DNA from: Lateolabrax maculatus
Lineage: Eukaryota > Chordata > Actinopteri > Acropomatiformes > Lateolabracidae
Length of the DNA stretch: 64,000 nt
NCBI GenBank assembly: GCA_031216445.1
Contig: CM062217.1
Coordinates: forward strand, 25,413,001 to 25,477,000
Direction of reading: 5' to 3'
This document shows positions 35,531 to 48,970 of this stretch, one piece after another (the stretch's first letter is position 1; every line of letters starts with the position of its first letter). The position numbers and the translations under genes are program-made. The notes below the pieces were generated by a model. The model did not search any database and had not been told where the DNA came from. It saw only the letters and a list, made by a program, of their open reading frames with translations.

Positions 35531-38500
35531 ATCCAGAATTCGAAAAAAAAAATGTTATTGAACATACACCAGAATCGTATCAATGTACTCATCTGGCGAT
35601 AAGATAAGTAATAAAATCTTAATTATTAAAAGATGTTTTTGTTTGTATGAACAAACCCTTTTGGTATGATAGTATACCCTCATCTGAAATCTACAACTCA
35701 TGCTATTATATTATAGTTATAATGTTATTATAACTCATGACGGTATTTCAGTGAAACTTGCTTCGGATTTCCCCACCTCTTGTTCATAGGTGAATGAATA
35801 AATATTCAAAATTTCTACTGTTTCAACTTTTTTATACATATAATTTTTCGTGATTTCTGTGATGTTCACTGAGCAAAATTCATACTCCCCAGAGGATGAT
35901 CCTTTTCTCATTTTCACAATCAAAACACTGAAAACTGATCAACAAATTTACATGAAATCTAGGATTCTTTTTATCCTCTCATGCCATAATTAGGCCAAAA
36001 TTTACATTTTTAGCCCCACCAAAGTGCTCAGAACAGCATTACCGATACTAGCAATTTAGCACGGTGTGGTGTGAAGAAGCGTGCACAGTCTACGGGCCTC
36101 AAGAAAGTCAGGGGCAACATTTTCTAAAAGTCTATTAGCATAAATGATTTGGTCAACTGCAATTGTATACTAGCCTATTTTAAGGGTTTTATTTTAAAGG
36201 CAGCCAGAGCTCCTTACTAATGACTCAAAGTCGCCATATTTTATGTACATGTATTATAATGCCAAATGCTTATGTAAGTTATTACTGAAAAGTCTGAAAA
36301 CGACTGTTACAGTAACTCCATGGTTTCTCCACTGTGCTGTAGCTCTGGATATGCCCCCCTCCCCAGTGCTGTGAGTCCACCTTGAGGAATAGTTGTTTAT
36401 AACAGCCAGGACATCCAGTACTGATGTCTACACTGGGTGCTTTGCTCCCGATGATGTGGGCTTTATATTGAGGACGAGCAGCGAGCGCCGCGGGACATTC
36501 ACACTAAATAAACTTATATGTTTATACACCACCACACAGAGGTGGAAAGCTAGTGGGGCATGTAACTGCGTTTGGGCCCGCCCCTCAGGGGGTTTATGAG
36601 CAATAAGGCAGTAAAGATGTCACGGCCAACAACCAGGAGGGCTTCTTGCAGAGAGAGAGGAGTAAGAGGGTCCAACATTTTATGTTCAGATATTGTTATA
36701 TATAAAATGCAAAAGGCTGCTGATTCCTGCTCTCTATCCCTATTTTAAGGTCTTTTCAGTGGTGCAGCCCTTCTGCCAGATATCACAGCTAAACCTTTAA
36801 CCTCAAAGTGTCCCACAGTCTGCTCTGGCCTAGCCTCAGAGGTGGAGGTGACCCTGAACCCCCCCCCAACTGTGGCCCTTCAGCTAGCCAGCACTATGTT
36901 TCCTTTGTTTAACCCCTGACCTAAGAAAACAAGACGTGTCCCAGAGTTCTGAGGAAACTGAGGGGAAGAGGAAGTGTTTGGTTACAAATTAAATATATGC
37001 ATGTCATGAGCCATAAATCGACAGGCCCGCTAGCAGCGCTGCTACTGAAACGGCATGTGGTACCAAGGCTCTCACCATAAAGTTTTAAGGCCTCGCTTCC
37101 ATCTCTGCTTTTCAAAGGGGATCTGGATGATGGCTGGATCCAAGGCAAGATGGATCCCAGGTGTCAGAAAAGGTATGGAAAGAAGAAAAGAAAGGAAAGG
37201 AGAAAGGAAAATAAAGACAACAAAAGGAAAATGGAGTAGAATAGCGGTGAGTATTACTAGAGTATATAAAAAGACCATCCACCATCCAGCACATCAAACC
37301 ACTTCGTGCTTCCTCAGTTTACTCTCTTGTTTCCCCTCCCCCCCGGGCTGTCGGTTGTATTTGTCTTTGTTGTGATCAAACATGACACCTGCTTCACCAA
37401 TTATGATTCAGAGCACTGCTGGTAACCCCTTAAAGTACCAGAAACTTCGATTTAGAATCACATCTTGAGCAATGCAGAAAGTACCCTGAATTAAATGACA
37501 AAATATGTTGTTAGTCCGTATCATGGCTACACTTTACATTACATTTTTTTCCATACCTGCAGGCTAAAAGAAAGATATAGTAATGACTTGAAGAAGGTAT
37601 TTTGGTTTCCATGGTTCAACAGCTAGTACAGCTATATATATCTTGTCAATGTGTCTTAGTAAAAATACCAAAAACACAGATTCTACCTGCTGAATCGAAG
37701 ATTAAGGTTAAAGTCTAAAATGCACCATGTACTTAACAATCTCTTTCGCCTCCATCTGTTCAGGTTTCCTGTGTTTTTGACAGACTGTGTAATCCCAGGG
37801 ATTTGGGCCGAGCAAAGTGGTGACAGCTAGACAACACATCCTGCACTGCGCTCTGAAGAATGTGTTAAAGGATGCAGATGTAAACTAGATGCTAGATGTA
37901 ACTCAATCTTAGAGCCACTTTTTACATTTAATTTAAATAAAGGATTTCTTCACTTTCATGGTTGTTTAGGTCATATGTTCAGTGTCTGAATGTGTTGATG
38001 ATGATGTCTTTTATGTTTAAAGTTTTTGGTGATTTTGTTTGTCATCTTTGGTGTGTTTTTTTCTTTTTTTTTGGTGTCATTGTATCACACCTTTTTCCCC
38101 TTGGATTTTCTGTCTCTAGATGGCAACTTTTTCTGTCTGTTCTGCTGTGGTGTGTATCAGTGCTCGTCCTACCAACCTTTTACTTTAAAAAAAAAAAAGT
38201 AGTGGAATGCATCATCTCACACCAGAACTTCCTGAACATCAAGGATCTCATGTCACAAACACTTCTCTGAGTGCTGCATGGGTCTAGGGCAGCGTGTGTG
38301 CATGTGTTGCGTGTGTTGAGTGACACAGGTCAGGTGTGGGTTGTCTAGGCTGTAATGTGTTTGTGTGAAGGGGGGGGTCTGAGGGAAACAAGGTCGTTCC
38401 TGTGTTGATATGGCAGTCTCAATCTCCCCTCTGGGACCTGCAGGCAGTGGAGCAGTGATACACACAAGCTTAGATTACTCAGTAATGAACTCTTAGGGGC

Positions 38501-39739
38501 CCACAAGAATAAAACCGACTGCTCAGTTGCATTTCTGCAGTGTTTTGATGCTATTATGACTGTTACATGGCTCAAGTTTGATAGTATCTTCTATTTCTTT
38601 GCCAGAAAGAAAAAAAATTCAACTAATTGTGTCACAAATTATTCTTGTAGTTGCAACTCAGTTAAACCGGACAGATGTCTCATACATACAGCTGGAATCA
38701 GAAACTTAAGCTTGAGACAAATCTGAAAACTAGCTGAAACTAGACAAACCAGCTTGTTTCCACCAACATGTTTTTTTTGTTTTGTTTTTTTGTCTTTGAC
38801 AATCCAGTTGACTTCAGATCTTGCCTCATAATGATCAAATTTAGACTCAACAAAATAACAAAAATTTTGTCTGCACAACAATGGTTACAGTGCAAACAGG
38901 ACCGACAAGAAGCTTATCCGACATGAGATTTCAGGGTTCTGATTAACTAAACGTAAAGAAATATAGGCTAAAAAACAGCCCTCAGTCTCCATTCTTGTCT
39001 GTACTTCTGCTCATTTTTTGTCCCAATTCCAAGTCAACATTTAGCCAACTACAGCCTAAATGTCTATTTTATTCTAGATGCTTTGTGAGCTGACGTGTGA
39101 TTTTACATTCACCAGTGGTGATGGCAGAGAACAGCAACTGTTATACTGTAACTGTTTTTGTGTCACAAAACGTTTAGGGGAGGAATCAATTGTAAAGTAG
39201 ATGTTGTTGATTTATCCAAATAAGGCCTTCTTGAATATCTACTGTGTGAGGGTCTTTTCCTCGCAAGCCCAGTAGCACTGATGTCTATGGAGCATTCCAA
39301 ACAGTAGATATAGTAAGATAAAGTCAGGTCTTCAACTCAAAATCTGTTGCTGTTGCTGCTTTGTTGTTTAGGCTAAAGGTAAACTTAAGGTGCATATTTG
39401 TATTGAATAGTGTACTTTCTATGTACCTTCCTACTTAATCTGAAAATCAACTGGCACATTTTTCTTAAATGTGTAGTGAGAATGTGAAATGCCTATAGAT
39501 AAATGAAGCCTAAAATAAAAGCATAGGGTTCATGGTGAACTTGAAAATGCACATCTTCAGTCAGTAAAGTGACCTCACATTGTTCACTTTCTACAGTATC
39601 TTTCACTGTCTCCATCCACAGACAAACAACAAGATTTTTTTTTTCTGTGTGGACTAAAGACTAAATCTATTGTCAGGCCCGCTGTCTTCATGTCATTTCA
39701 AACTTGTAATCCCCATCCTACTGCATTGTTTACAGTGAT

Positions 39740-41200
39740 TCCTCTTATTTTTCCACAGAGCACATCCTTCAAGAACTTCATGGTTCACAGAGCTTCTCCT
39801 TTGAATATGTGGCGGATGAAAGTAAAAACAGGATTACAGTCTAATCCCTCTCGATTGTTTGTGTCTTTTGGCTACTGGGAGAACTCTGATGTGGTCCTGC
39901 CCTGCTGGAGAGGGAGACAGAGAGGGGTTGGAGGGGGGATGGGGATGGGGACGGAGACGGAGACGGAGGAGAAAGAGACTTTCCTCAGTGCCGTCCAGTA
40001 ATGAGAGCCAGTAATAAAGTGGATGTATTCATGGACAACTGAAGCCAGCAATTAAGGAGAGAGGTAGCTAGCTTCAGACGGCCACTTTGGATCTTTTAAA
40101 TGTAAATACAGCCGCTTCTCTCAAAGTGCTTGGTGAGATATTCCAAATGAAATCCCCTCTCACTAATGAGGGAGCTGTGATATTTCTACACCAAGCCTCT
40201 CTTCGGCACTACCACGGTAGGCAGCCCAGGCTCTTGTTGAAATGTTTTAATCAGGCTGAAGGAACAGGGATTATGATATAACAGAGTTGGTGGAGACTAG
40301 TCTTCCTCTGTTTCCCATATCAACACAGTACTGTTTGATCTGCCCTGAAATCTACACTGCTGTGACTGTCTTAATTAGCTAAGTGGATGTAGACAACATA
40401 CCCTACATAGTAAATTGCAGGAGCTGACATGTCACTGAGTAATGTTCTGTGTTCCACTTAATAAAGAACAATACTTGGGAAAATAAAAGACAGTCACTGT
40501 TGCCACATCCATAGAAAAGATAATAAGACAAAGAAAATGGCTCATATAGATCCTGTCAGGAGACAAATTATCGTAATTTTAAAAGCAAAGCTCTGCTATT
40601 TGGTAACATTTGGTGTTTGCAAGATCTCCTCTCATCACCAGTAAATTGCTGTTGCCTTGATCAGCTGGTGCAGCCTGTCACAGACGGACTGCATTGTGCC
40701 ATTGTTTCATCCCATCTGCCTGGGTTTTGATGTCTCCTTCCCCATCCCCGGCATCCTCACACACTCCTTTAGCGGCGGGTCAGGTCACTACACACTGGTT
40801 TGTGATGCGGGAGTCACAGAGCCGCCGTCATCTCGCTGCCCAGTAACAAACAACAGCTTGACTCGCAATATTGTCGTCGTGTTTGTTTGTTAAGAGGGAG
40901 AGAGACTCACTTGGCAGCGAACCAATTCAAATGAGCTGTTTAAGATATGCGAGTGCACTATGAATAGGAATGAAGGCAGTTATATGTTGCAGGGGAGCCT
41001 CATGGCATGGACGCGGGCCGCTTTCACTTTTTCCAGTTGGTGGAGGATTTCTCGGTGGTCTGGAGTGGAAGTGGCAATTAGCCTTTATTTGCATTGCCAC
41101 AGAAATTCATCCAATTACCACCATTTAGGCGGTCACTTTTGACATGCATTGGCTAAGTGGATATTACCATATATTCTTTATGGGCAGGACAATGATACAT
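39740..41200. promoter_or_regulatory. Candidate conserved non-coding cluster
   Basis: Two unique blocks, about 40015-40300 and 40640-41180, with no simple repeats. The first has CAATTAAGG near 40049 and TAATGAG at 40164-40170. The second has an ATTCAAATGAGC segment near 40926 and an ATTAGCC/CCAATTACC segment near 41077-41120. Composition and motif density resemble developmental enhancers. A GACGGA hexamer repeat at about 39936-39970 precedes the first block. Confidence 0.35.
39936..39972 (+). repeat. GATGGG/GACGGA hexamer repeat
   Basis: About two GATGGG and three GACGGA units in tandem. Confidence 0.75.
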
Positions 41201-41568
41201 TTATGCCTGAAGGCTCTCTGTTCAAACACGGTCTCTGACATCAGATGCTGATGTCCTATTTGAGCTTTAATCTTGAGTACAGAATATATCTAAGAATACA
41301 ACTCTGATCACGTGATGGCACCTGAGCGAGTTCCATTTCGCTGAAGAGGATCGCCAGATATGGTTGAAAGCTAGAAAATTAGGTTTGAGTTTGGAATATT
41401 TTACTACATTTCAAAAGTTCAAGAAATTTCATGTTCATCCAAAGATATATCTAAAAGGAAGAATGATTTTAAAAGCAGCAGTACAAGCTGTAAACATAAC
41501 ATGAACATGTAATGTTACATTGTTGTGGTGAAAGGACATTATGTGTGTTTGTGTCCACCTCAATTGAT

Positions 41569-41890
41569 GTCCAATATTCACTCTCCTCTTAGCTCTATTT
41601 TTGGTCTCCACCAACTCCTGAGAAATACATCTGTTTCTTCAGCTGCTAAATGCTGCACTATGTTCACCAGCTAGATGCTAACTTCGTCTGTCTGTTGTTT
41701 GATGTTGGGCAGGTAGAGTACAGTGGGGTTAAGCTTTTTAACTGAAAACAGCTGCTCCTGGAAACAAGGTTGATATGAGTGCTGAGAGAGAAACAAACAG
41801 TAAAGATGTTGGCTGGAAAATTAAAACAATTTGCTAACAAAACACTGAGTGGAGCCGAGGAGAACTGCAGAATTGGCTGAATATGTTCTA
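41569..41890 (+). repeat. Interspersed repeat, copy 2
   Basis: Same family and orientation as 30301-30605. This copy keeps the fuller GTTCACCAGCTAGATGCTAA and AGAGTACAGTGGGGTTAAG segments. It overlaps a 93-codon minus-strand frame, which is rejected as a gene. Confidence 0.55.
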
Positions 41891-43679
41891 CAGTTTCATC
41901 ACTGCAAGAGACACACTCATTACACAGTAGTATGACAGAGTACACAGAGTTATTTTATCCAATGTAAATATAAAAAATGATTAGCACAACTAAAGTTTCC
42001 CATTCAAACCTCTGCTGCCCAGTACAGTCACATCACAACACATGGGGCAACTTGGGGTTCAGTTCCTTGCTATACGTTGAGGAACCTTTGCTTTCAGGTT
42101 CACAGATTCACCCTAAAGGTCCACGCAATATATGTATTTTGAATGAATTGCTTGTTTCATCCATAGAGATTAAACAGTGTGATTGTCCATGAAATTGCTG
42201 CGACTTTTGCAATGTAACTTTTCTGAGATCAGGTCATATTCACACCGAGGCAGATCTTGATCTTGCATTGCACTCTTAATTCGAGCTTTTAATCCTCCGT
42301 AAAGTCTCATCTCCACCTGGCTGGGGGGAAGTAAATTCCTTAATCCCTGTCTTTCTCTCTGACGCTGGGTTTTGGTTTACTTCAGTTCTGAAGTGATGCA
42401 AGCCGAGTGCGTGTGAGTGCAACAGTGAGTTGTTGTCCCAGAGGACTGTGCCGAGGCGGAGGCAGTGTTTGCGCTCTGTGCAGCCGGTGGCATTAGGTGT
42501 CGGAGGCAGCACATATGCAGCCTGCTCCTGAGCCTCCAGAGAGTTACACCCCGGTGGCTTCACTCTGATGCTGATGCCATAGATACTGCAAACGCCAACA
42601 CCGTCTGCGCTGCCAACTCAGTCAGCTCTGTCACACGGAGCTGACATTGCTGATATGGCAGGTGCCATCCTAATGTTGCCTTCTAAGATTTACCAAATCA
42701 TTTAGATAAGTCTGGGAGCTCACTAACTCCGCCATCGTCAGCTTTTACTCTGTGTATCCAAACATCTCTCAAGTACTGATAATTCAGAATTCATCAGTAC
42801 ATTTTGTATCAGCCTGAGTTAGGTAAGGCAATTAGCCGAGGTTTGTCCATACAATTCTATAATTTTCTCAATAAAATGGAGAGCACAGAACAAATAATAA
42901 GCAGGAGAATTTTACTTTGATACGTCATATCTAACAGAAGTTATATTGAAGCATTCACAAGCTGTGTTTTGTATCACCTGATGTGGTTCACACTGATAGG
43001 ATACCATCAGATTTTAGTGGTCAATGATTTTGTAACTTGCCCCTCTGTGGAGTATGACAGATGCAGTTAGTTTAGGTTCATAGTGATTACAAAGGTGACC
43101 CTGGCATGGCAAAAAACAAAAAACAATTATCAAAATACATACAGAAAATGATTAATTTTTCCACAGTCCCTGTACACCTAGTTTGTTCCAAACACTCATA
43201 TTAAGAGCACAGACTGAGACAGCATCCGCTGTCCTTTGCAAAAGAAGCAAGTTACAAAACTTTTTGGTGGAGTATTCCTTTAAAAACAAATTCTTTCAAT
43301 TGGTTTAGATTATTTGACAGCCTAACTAGCTATTTAGTACTCCATTCAACTGTTGGTGACTAGGGTCTTTATGGTCGGCACTCCACCTGCAGGTAGTGGT
43401 AGATACACAGTCTTCATTCAACCATGTGGACGTGTAAAACTGCACATGACTGCAACTGTAGATCAGGGCTTTCAAATTGATATACTTAGGCTTTTACTAT
43501 GTCAACATCATGAGTAATGAAAAATATACAAAATACTATTATGCATGTTGCAAGCAATTCTGATTCTTGAAGTCAGTGTACAACATCTCAGAAACAGTGA
43601 GGTTTGTTTCTTTCTCATCATTCCAGCAATTAAAAAAACTTTCAGTTTTGCTCTTCCATAAAGGTTAACACTTGTCATT

Positions 43680-43900
43680 TTAAGGGACTTGTGTCCGCGA
43701 AAATCGAAATTAGATTTAAGACACTTTCGTTAACTTAGCCACATATATGCGTCTCTTCTGGCCAGATCGATTGCAGTCCATCTTGGTTTCTCCCGGCTAA
43801 ATGTAAATCATGGTCGACCCTGCTCCAGTCCAGAGGGTGGCAGTAATTCACTTGAAGCTATTCTGTAACTGCCAAAAACCCCAGAAGAAGAAGAACTTAA
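43680..43900. repeat. Probable interspersed repeat (CCCAGAAGAAGAAGAA family)
   Basis: CCAGAGGGTGGCAGTAATTC, then a CTGCCAAAAACCCCAGAAGA segment, resembles a short repeat common in fish genomes. Boundaries are uncertain and no terminal repeats were established. Confidence 0.45.
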
Positions 43901-44239
43901 GCACTTTGGCAGTTTTCAAGGCTCCTGAAAGCTTCTTTGATGCATTTACACGTAGCTTTTTAGAAATGGGATAGCTATCTGGTAGTTTCCTTGGACAAAC
44001 GAAAATGCTGACGATGTCTTCTATTCTGTATAGTTCCAACAGGTTACTTTTTTTCGATTATTGCTTGTACCACAACATTTTTAACAAACCACAAATTATA
44101 GCATTTGGTGCCATTGGTCAGCAGGAGTCTCTGATTGTTATCATGGAAACATGGCTCTTAGTTCAGTAGTTCTGAACCTTTAATGCCATTCCATAGCACT
44201 TTTCCTAAAAACAAGTTTCCTACTTTCCTATTTTCTCGG

Positions 44240-44820
44240 GGTCTTCGTTGACTGAAGATTTCTCTGTGTTGCTGTTGTTGACAGCCGTGTTGTGTCCGAG
44301 ATGGTTGCAGTCGGACATTGAGGCAGGTAGTGGGCTGTGGCCAGGTCAGTGTGCCGTGGCTCCACAGTGCAGTCAGCTTATCCTCACTGCTGGCTATGCT
44401 AATGCCAGCAGACAGGAAGCAGTTGTTGGCTCCCGCCAGGTCAGCAGCGGTTTCAGCTCTATCAGGCTGAGAGGCCGAGGGGGCTGAGTGAACATCACAC
44501 CTCCCTCCCCCACCCCCTCACCCCATGCCTTCCCTTCCAAAGGCCAGTGTGGCTCCTCTGGGCTTTTGTTGCATGATGGGATATATTCAGCTGCTCCGTT
44601 CGGCTGGTTTGGAGGAATGCTGCGGGTGCACCCCCTCCCATCGGTTGGTCAGTGGAGCGAGGAGGGATATCAAAGCTCCATCGAGTAGGGGGCGGGAAGG
44701 GGGCAGGAGGGGGCTGAGAGGGTCATGTCTCATTGGGCAGAGCAGGGGGGCACTGAGCCTGTCACATGGCTGATGGCTGATTTACCACTCCACTGGAGAG
44801 GTGAGGCCTCATAGGCCACC
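44240..44820. promoter_or_regulatory. Candidate conserved non-coding block
   Basis: GC-balanced unique DNA with a TTGCATGATGGG segment near 44569 and a GGCTGATTTACC segment near 44774. Overlapping open frames are short and unrelated to known proteins. Status is inferred from texture only. Confidence 0.25.
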
Positions 44821-45064
44821 TCTCCGTGCCCACCACACACACACATACACACACACATTTCATTGACAGATAGCCCTTACTGCTCACCATCTCTGTAGTT
44901 TTTTAACCACCTTGTACATCAATGAGCTTTCTCCACAGTCCAGACATCTCTTTAGCCAAGATTCAGCTGAAGCACCGGTATTGATTCTTGCTCCAACCAA
45001 TTCAGCAGCAGCCTTTCATGGACTCATCCGAATGACTGTCTCTGTCTGTGTTTCTCCAACATGT

Positions 45065-45092
45065 TCATTTATTTATTTATTTATTTATTTTC
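45065..45092 (+). repeat. (ATTT)n microsatellite
   Basis: Six or seven TTTA units. Confidence 0.85.
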
Positions 45093-46019
45093 TCAGCCAT
45101 TTTTGTCATCTGCACCCATTTCCTGCACTCAGCGGAGACACCACTCTCACCCTCCCTTCCCACTTCTGCTCTCACACTCTTCACATTTTGTCCATTTTAG
45201 TTGTACTGTGATGGAAAATCCATGCCATTCACTTTGTTGTTGTTATTTGCAGTAGCTCGTGTGCTGCCAGACATCACCATATATAAAAGACACCTGGGTA
45301 GAATGTGGAACGGCTGTGTGAATGGCTTTCAAGACCCACTCACCCATCAATAAATGAACCACATTTTGCAAACATGTACAGTTTCAAATGGTTCAATGGT
45401 GAAGCATAAGCAGTCCCTTTTTTTAAATAATATTGCCATATGGTGCAGAAAACATACTCTTTGTTGTCTCTTTTAGCCCGCTAATGTATATTGATCTGTG
45501 CTGTTAGATGCCTACTGGCAATATGTGTCCTGTAATATAACAATAGAACCTGCTGTTGAGATATTAGTTAAAACAGACACTGATGTCTGCTGCCCTCAAA
45601 CAAGCAAATTGAGAGTCCATGTGTTTGTATTCCTTCTCTGCTGGTTTTGTGAACGTTTTAGTTATACTTTAAAGTCACTTAAGACTGACAATGCATAGTG
45701 TAAAAGAAATCTGAATATTTGCACGCAAAACTTCAAATTAACCAGATTAAAGTTACCAAAAACCTAAAGTCATGAAAAAAATATTATTTGGGCATGAATA
45801 TGTATATATTTACCAGTACCACACATATATTTTTAATATCTGTCATTTATGTACAGTTTAAACATCAGTGTTTCCATTAACGTTTACCATTGTTACCATC
45901 TTGCTTTAGTGTGTTAGAGAGCTAAAACTTGCCAATCAGCACGCAGTATAACGTGCAGCTGAGGATGATAGAATGTCATTATTTTGGATGTATTTGGTCA
46001 TAAACCAAAATACTGGACA

Positions 46020-46275
46020 CGTTGAAATTATGACCTGATGATGGCAAAAGATAAAAAGTAAGACGATCAAGAAAGTTCTCAAAGACCATCCAACAGCTGT
46101 CAAAATATTTGACCCTGAGCCTTAAATGTTAACCTGCAACATCAGTAGGATTCATAATCTGGGGACCATGAATATCCATATAGTAGTATAGGCAATCTAT
46201 TCAGAAGTTGTTGAGATATCTCAGTCTGGAACAAAATGGTGGACTGATCGACTCTGTCATCCCTAGATCCATACA
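46020..46275 (+). repeat. Common percomorph repeat (GGGGACCATGAAT family)
   Basis: The ordered phrases TAGGATTCATAATCTGGGGA, GTTGTTGAGATATCTCAGTC, GGTGGACTGATCGACT and CATCCCTAGATCCATACAGC match a well-known dispersed percomorph element. Similarity may begin earlier, near 45870. A short fragment of the same family lies near 2507. Confidence 0.6.
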
Positions 46276-46779
46276 GCTGGTGTGGCTAAAAAGCAGGTTC
46301 TGACTATCTCCACCGGCCAGTTCAGGACCTGCCTTTCACCGGTAGGTGCCAGGCTTCATTATTTAGGATTGGGCTTTGGCTTTCAGGAAATCATCTTTAA
46401 GAGAAATGCTTACCTTATTTCACCCACATTAAGCTTATAATTGGCGCAAGCATGACCGAAATTGACATGCCTTAGGTTTTTTGCAATCCCTGACTTAATT
46501 TGAGCATTTTGATTTTATTTAGGGGTGCACTGGAAATGAGTGAAGTGGATGCAAAGCATATAAGTACTGTACAGAGCTCTACAGTAGACCCATAAGACAG
46601 CTCTTTTCCTACTGCTGTAACCACAGTACTGTACATACCTCTTGATCCATCCTTTACCATGCTACATATGTTTTGAGTTTGGCATCTGAGTCTGGGCTGT
46701 CTAAGAAAAAAAAAACGAGACCATTCAGAGATAAGAGAACACTCCTCTTTCTCTCTGTCAACATGTAAGTCTTAAGTGA

Positions 46780-47130
46780 AGCCGAGTGCTAGCTGGGATT
46801 CCTGTCTGGTATCCTGTCTGACATGAAAGGCTGCTCGCTGGGACTGAGGAAGGAGCTCAGAGAGGAGTATTCCCGCCGGACCCTCCGGCAGATGGAACAA
46901 GAACACCTTGAAGGATGGGAGTGTCGCCGAGCCCGAGCGCTCGCTTTCTCCCCCGCAGATGAAACGTAACGCGGGGCTGTCTCAAATCTCCGGCAATCTG
47001 CGGATGTGAGCGACACGGAGAGAGCACCTGGCTCTTCAAGGGAAGCAGCCGTTTGAGATGTGACAGAATGCCTTGTCAGATAGAATCACTGTAATGGAGA
47101 GATAATCCCACAGTCATCACTCAGAAAGGC
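46780..47130. promoter_or_regulatory. GC-rich island in AT-rich intron
   Basis: A short GC- and CpG-rich island (several CG dinucleotides between 46870 and 47020) contrasting with its flanks. It could be an alternative promoter, a CNE, or the short coding exon suggested by the open frame inside it. Confidence 0.3.
46793..46969 (+). CDS. Possible short ORF or exon, unidentified
   Basis: From a TAG at 46790-46792, which could also serve as a splice acceptor AG, a frame stays open for 58 codons to TAA at 46967. The first ATG is at 46823, giving 48 residues. The translation is strongly charged and helix-forming: it begins MKGCSLGLRKELREEYSRRT, continues with LRQMEQEHLEGWEC, and ends RRARALAFSPADET. 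It looks more protein-like than other short frames in the window. I do not recognise a family. The region is GC-rich and a 75-codon minus-strand frame overlaps it, so this may be a compositional accident or a conserved non-coding element. No polypyrimidine tract immediately precedes the frame. Confidence 0.2.
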   Translation: MGFLSGILSDMKGCSLGLRKELREEYSRRTLRQMEQEHLEGWECRRARALAFSPADET

Positions 47131-48449
47131 ATGTCTGCAGGGCATCTTGGAGGAATAACCAGATATGCTTTGCAACATTTAGACGGTGAACGTCACTGAA
47201 GCTGTTGTATTTATCACAAGCTAAAATCAAAACTGAGTGATCCTGGGAGGAATTTGGATAAGAAAAACATTGAAAGCTCTTTGAATTTCGGTTGACATAA
47301 TGAGAGATTCAGAAGTTCTAAATGTAGATCAATAAGCGATGTTCTGCTGATACTCTTGGTGGGTGAACAGTCCCTGAGTAGAACAGGATTGGTCCTTGTA
47401 GGCCTGTCAGATGACAGAGACAAGCCAGACAGGAGAGTTTGCAGCCACTGCTGTGTATGCAGAGACATGCCTTTCGTCTCTTGTCACTCAAAGGACCTTG
47501 GAGGAGTTTTGCTGCTCAGCCACCTTCCTTGACCTGTCACTCAGTCCTCTGACAGCTGGTAGCCCCCCCCTTCACTCCTTCGCCCTCGCGGTCCCTCCCA
47601 GTCTTCCCTTCCCGATCCCAGCATGCGGATCGGGGTCTCATTTTCATGTGTCAGGCGCCCCCGTCAGCGTGACAGCACCCTGTCCGCCTGTCTCATTAGA
47701 AAACAGCCAGCTTGGTCTGGGAAGCAGCAGGAGAGGCGATTGGCGTTCATCTCTCCCCAACTCGGGAACTGTGAGATCAGCTCTGCTAACACCAGTCAAC
47801 CAAATCATCATCTGGCTTGATCTAACATCCACACATACACGGATCCTAGAACACCCAGACTCCAGCTGATACATGTACGCACACACAGATATGCAATCTT
47901 TTTCTCCCTTTTCCCAGGTTCAGTGCATTTTAATTTCGGTCACTTTGTAGGCATGATTGCAATTACAAAACTGCATCAGTGTATGACACGGCGGGAAGGC
48001 ATTGCTGCTTTTACTTTGCACTTTTATTATTGCCTCTGCTCTATCGTCACCCCTATCGTTCATGTGCGTTCAAACACTGCTGCGTTCTCATGGTATTTCT
48101 GATATCTGTCATCACCCTATTTAAGAATGGCTTTTGACTCATGGGTTGCATGAAAAAGCTCCTTGCAGCATGTATGTTGTTTTGTAGCTGTAATTTTGAA
48201 ATGTGTGTGTGATTTAGGAATTCTAATTTCCCCCTCTGCAGTGTTTCAGTCACAGTTATCTTCAGCAAACACTCCAGCAGGTCTTTTGATTGCATCCCAG
48301 TTATCTTCTCCCAGGGGATGACTCTTGATAGAGGGAAACAAAGGTGTTTACTTTTTAGGCCTGCATATCAAATGGCCTTGAAGGACAAAAAGAAAACCTT
48401 AAAAAACTAAACATCAGACAGCTATGATTCCCACTCCTTTATTGTTTGT

Positions 48450-48970
48450 CCTTGAGTGTTAATTGTGCAACGTAGAGAGACATCCATTAGGCAGGCTTGT
48501 GTTTGATGTTTTTTGATGCGAGACCTAGATGTGAGACGGTGAATAGTTAAATTCTAATTGCATGAGGAATTTGTATCGTTATAATTTGGGGAGGCTTTGT
48601 ATTCCTCCCTTTTAATGAATGTAACATGGCCATCTAGGATAGGAAGGAGCAGAGATTTTGTGAGTTTATAATGAACTGTGAAAGGCTTTTGAATATGTAT
48701 GAGGATGCGAAGACCCTAGGCAAGATGTACACAAGCTCCCCTGATGGGTGTGAAGTTGATCATATAATTTCCTTCCAAAGAGCAAGCCTCATTTGGTACC
48801 GAGTTTAATCCAGGGCTCATTGTAACGGGGCAGAGCTTTGTAAGAAGTGGAGCACGGGGAAGAGTTGTGGCTGGAATTCTCTACATGTGATTTGTGCAAT
48901 TGCTGCCTGAAATCAAGATTTGTCTCTCAGTCATTTCACCTGAAAGTAAGAAGACTTAAAATGGTAAAAC
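48450..48970. promoter_or_regulatory. Candidate conserved non-coding element
   Basis: About 500 bp with no simple repeats. It includes a composite homeodomain/POU-like TAATTGCAT at 48555-48563, TTATAATTTGGGG near 48581, and TTTAATGAATGTAAC near 48612. The texture resembles developmental enhancers; conservation is untested. Confidence 0.4.

Noticed and set aside
47411..47869. 152-codon + strand frame
   Set aside because: Serine/proline/leucine-rich translation without a domain, with an overlapping minus-strand frame. Consistent with chance in GC-richer DNA.
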